From NCBI RefSeq assembly GCF_004298145.1, contig NZ_SCRH01000014.1, positions 1 through 64,000 of the forward strand: DNA of 64,000 nucleotides. Direction: 5' to 3'. A program made the translations under genes and the position numbers. Source of the DNA: Mycobacterium sp. GTDB lineage: Bacteria; Actinomycetota; Actinomycetes; Mycobacteriales; Mycobacteriaceae. Below are positions 61,652 through 64,000 of this stretch, one piece after another. The notes beneath the pieces are model-generated. The model saw nothing but the letters and a program-made list of their open reading frames with translations. It did no database searches and was not told the DNA's origin. The stretch's first letter is position 1. Each line of letters begins with the position of its first letter.

Positions 61652-62823
61652 TGCCACTGCGGGACCGGTTCGCCCCGGAACGACTGATAGCGGCCGCCTG
61701 CGAGGAAGTCGGCAGCGACGACTTCGGCGCCGAGGGCTGGCGTCCCGGCCTGCACCGTCTGACCGACGGGCTGATCAACGATGCGCGGCTATCCGACATC
61801 GGCGTCGAGATCGCTTACCTCGGCATCATGCGTGCCCTGAAGAACCGGCTCGGCGTAATCGCTTGGCGCAAGCAATATCCCGGGGTCACCGACCAGGCGA
61901 TCACGGCGCCGATCTTCATCGTCGGTCAGCCGCGCACCGGGACCACGATCCTCTACGACTTGCTCGCCCAGGATCCTGAGCTACGCGCCCCGCTCACCTG
62001 GGAGGTCGACGAGCCCTGTCCGGTCCCGCGGCCCGACACGTACCACGACGATCCGCGCATCGCCTTGATACAGGCCAGCATCGACATGTCCGAACAAATC
62101 ATGCCGGGCTTCTTGGCTTTTCATCCGATGGGTGCCCTGGTCGGGCAGGAGTGCGTGCGCATCACCGCGGCCGAGTTCGTCAGCATGATCTTTTCGGTGC
62201 AGTATCGGCTGCCGGGCTACTACCGCTGGCTGTTGTATGAGGCGGACCACGCGGGCGCGTATCGCTTTCACCGAATCTTCTTGCAACACTTACAGTCCGG
62301 TGTGCCCGGCCAGTGGTTACTGAAGTCTCCCGCGCACCTGTGGCAGCTGGATGCGCTGCTGGCCGAATATCCGGACGCGCTGATCGTGCAGACGCACCGC
62401 GATCCGGTCAACGTCATCTCGTCGATCGCCGCGCTCACCCATCACCTGCGCCGGATGTGCAGCGACGAATCCAGCATCGCCGAGTGTGCGGCCCAGTCCT
62501 ACGAGGAGATCGGCGTCGGCCTGGACCGCGAGATGGCGTTGCGCGACAGCGGCGCCGTGCCCGCGGGCCGCGTGATCGACGTGCGGTACGCCGACTTCAT
62601 GACCGATCCGTGGACCACGATCAAGGACATCTACCAGCGGCTGGACCGTGAGCTGCGGCCCGACGCCGAGCAGAAGATGCGTGAGTTCCTCGCTTCCCAT
62701 CCCTCTGACGGCGGACGCAGCCGTTACACCTGGTCGGACACCGGGCTGGACCCCGGCGAGGTCCGCGAGCGGGTGAGCACCTATCAGGACCGCTACGGGG
62801 TCCCGACCGAACCGCTGCGTTGA
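61651..62823 (+). CDS. Sulfotransferase-fold protein
   Basis: 390 residues. 5'-phosphosulfate loop: IFIVGQPRTGTTILYDLL; 3'-phosphate region: ALIVQTHRDPVNVISS; PAHLWQLDALL also fits the family. ATG 61651 follows AGGAG and overlaps the upstream stop. Distinct from the one at 31974. Substrate unknown. Confidence 0.86.
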   Translation: MPLRDRFAPERLIAAACEEVGSDDFGAEGWRPGLHRLTDGLINDARLSDIGVEIAYLGIMRALKNRLGVIAWRKQYPGVTDQAITAPIFIVGQPRTGTTILYDLLAQDPELRAPLTWEVDEPCPVPRPDTYHDDPRIALIQASIDMSEQIMPGFLAFHPMGALVGQECVRITAAEFVSMIFSVQYRLPGYYRWLLYEADHAGAYRFHRIFLQHLQSGVPGQWLLKSPAHLWQLDALLAEYPDALIVQTHRDPVNVISSIAALTHHLRRMCSDESSIAECAAQSYEEIGVGLDREMALRDSGAVPAGRVIDVRYADFMTDPWTTIKDIYQRLDRELRPDAEQKMREFLASHPSDGGRSRYTWSDTGLDPGEVRERVSTYQDRYGVPTEPLR

Positions 62824-62903
62824 AATACCCGCCGGCTTCGAACACCCCTGCGACGCTTGATGTCTGGAAGCGGTAGGCTCGCCGCAAGGCGACGGGAGCG
62901 GCC

Positions 62904-63983
62904 GTGGACGACGATTGCCTGAAGCTCACCACCTATCTGGCCGAGCGGAGGCGGACCGGGGACAGCTTTGTCTCCGATGTGCTGCTCGGCCTGTACGCCC
63001 AGCACCGTGTTGCCTGTGGCGTGCTGTTGCGGGGTATCGGCGGGTTCGGCACCGGGCACTACCTGCGCACCGATGAGTCCTTGACCTTGTCCGAGGACCC
63101 ACCCGTCGCGATCATCGCGGTCGACACCAGAACGAAGATCGAGGCGTTGCTCGACCCGGTGCTGACCATCAAACAGCGCGGCCTGGTCACCTTGGAGCGT
63201 GCGCGGCTGCTACACGAGGACATCGGGTCGCCGGAGCTGCCCGAGGATCTGCGCGACGCCGTCAAACTGACGATTTACGTCGGCCGTAAGCAACGCGTCA
63301 ACGGGGCGCCGGCCTACGTCGCGCTCTGCGATTTGATGCACCGGCGCGGCCTCGCCGGCGCCACGGTGCTGCTGGGTGTGGACGGTGTCGCGCACGGAGA
63401 ACGCCAGCGCGCCAACTTCTTTGGCCGCAACGCCGACGTGCCCATGATGATCGTGGTTGTCGGTTCCGGCGAGCGAATCGGTCAGGCGTTGCCGGAAATC
63501 GCCGCGCTACTGCGCAAACCCCTGTTCACCCTCGAACGGGTCCGCGTGTGCAAGCGCGACGGCGAACTGCTCGAGCGGCCGCACGCCCTGCCCGGGGTTG
63601 ACGAACGCGGCCTGCCCCTGTTTCAGCAGCTGACGATCTACACCTCGGAGTCGGCGCACCACGGCGGCGTGCCGATTCACCGCGCGATCGTCCAGCGGCT
63701 GCGTCAGGCCAAGACGGCGGACGGCGCCACCGTGCTGCGCGGCGTCTGGGGCTTTCACGGCGATCACCCGCCCCACGGCGACGGATTGTTCTCGCTGAGC
63801 CGGCGGGTACCCGTCGTCACCGTGGTGATCGACACCCCTGCCAATATCGCCGAATCCTTCGATGTCATCGACGAATTGACCGGCAGCGAGGGCCTGGTGA
63901 CCAGTGAAATGGTGCCCGCGTTGGTGTCGGACGACGGCGACGGCGGGCAGGGGCCGCCGCGCATGGCCCAGCACCGCTACTAG
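62904..63983 (+). CDS. Triple DUF190 protein (Rv3071-like)
   Basis: 359 residues from GTG 62904. Three tandem DUF190 units are visible (about 5-100, 115-215, 240-340), each starting L-T-x-Y and containing G-[AV]-T-V-L-x-G-V-x-G-[FV] or a variant. DUF190 is PII-like and usually linked to the CrcB fluoride channel; M. tuberculosis Rv3071 is a similar protein beside crcB genes. No crcB is within the window; it may lie to the right. Confidence 0.85.
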   Translation: MDDDCLKLTTYLAERRRTGDSFVSDVLLGLYAQHRVACGVLLRGIGGFGTGHYLRTDESLTLSEDPPVAIIAVDTRTKIEALLDPVLTIKQRGLVTLERARLLHEDIGSPELPEDLRDAVKLTIYVGRKQRVNGAPAYVALCDLMHRRGLAGATVLLGVDGVAHGERQRANFFGRNADVPMMIVVVGSGERIGQALPEIAALLRKPLFTLERVRVCKRDGELLERPHALPGVDERGLPLFQQLTIYTSESAHHGGVPIHRAIVQRLRQAKTADGATVLRGVWGFHGDHPPHGDGLFSLSRRVPVVTVVIDTPANIAESFDVIDELTGSEGLVTSEMVPALVSDDGDGGQGPPRMAQHRY

Positions 63984-64000
63984 CGGCGATCGCGAGCGCG

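Noticed and set aside
1..64000. tRNA, rRNA, CRISPR array, integrase or transposase
   Set aside because: No matching sequence or protein was seen anywhere; the island therefore has no visible mobility gene.

Overview
The window is high-GC DNA from a mycobacterium, most likely a slow-growing non-tuberculous species; the species cannot be fixed from sequence alone. The evidence is a cutinase-like protein, a complete cso copper operon in the M. tuberculosis gene order (csoR, DUF1490, ctpV, DUF5134), MpaB-type DUF2236 and DUF4189 proteins, a mycofactocin-type SDR, many lipid-catabolic enzymes, and frequent GTG/TTG starts with leaderless-looking promoters. No rRNA, tRNA, CRISPR, phage or IS gene was seen.

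Layout. 0-7.5 kb: cutinase 3' part, a two-gene adenylation/reductase pair resembling EhpF/EhpG, an SDR, a DUF2236 oxygenase with a divergent TetR, a methyltransferase and an SRPBCC protein. 7.8-15.6 kb: a copper-handling island. It holds a DUF4189 protein, a Met/His-rich membrane protein, the cso operon with a clear CsoR operator, a second DUF5134 gene, a RicR-like repressor and an unlisted 38-residue protein with 10 cysteines (metallothionein) with its own promoter and terminator. Three identical-format boxes (TACCC-N5-GGGTA), whose right half overlaps the -10 position, precede the membrane protein, the metallothionein and the RicR-like gene. The island is bracketed on one side by an intact SDR gene and on the other by a same-orientation decayed copy of that gene's 3' end.

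15.6-30 kb: SDR, thioesterase, DUF2127 membrane protein, IclR with a divergent alcohol dehydrogenase/SnoaL/SDR operon, a cation exchanger, an SDR, two overlapping Baeyer-Villiger monooxygenases, and two divergent paralogous TetR regulators sharing an operator with the monooxygenases. 30-36 kb: LysR with a divergent operon of three SDRs (one mycofactocin-type), a sulfotransferase and an uncharacterised protein. 35.8-38.3 kb: CopZ-like chaperone and a second copper-type P-ATPase. 38.5-45.6 kb: esterases, a deacetylase, TetR genes, an alpha/beta hydrolase and an SDR.

46-59.9 kb: a catabolic cluster for an unidentified CoA-activated lipid or isoprenoid/steroid-like acid. It contains an acyl-CoA ligase, a six-gene overlapping operon (amidohydrolase, tandem CaiB, small protein, thiolase-like, DUF35, PadR), a LacI regulator, and a second operon (fused double acyl-CoA dehydrogenase, thiolase-like, DUF35) with a divergent TetR. 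One TetR-type palindrome (AGACGGACCGTCT) occurs at both ends of this cluster and probably ties it into one regulon. 59.9-64 kb: a TetR with a divergent DUF1214/sulfotransferase operon, and a triple-DUF190 protein at the right edge.
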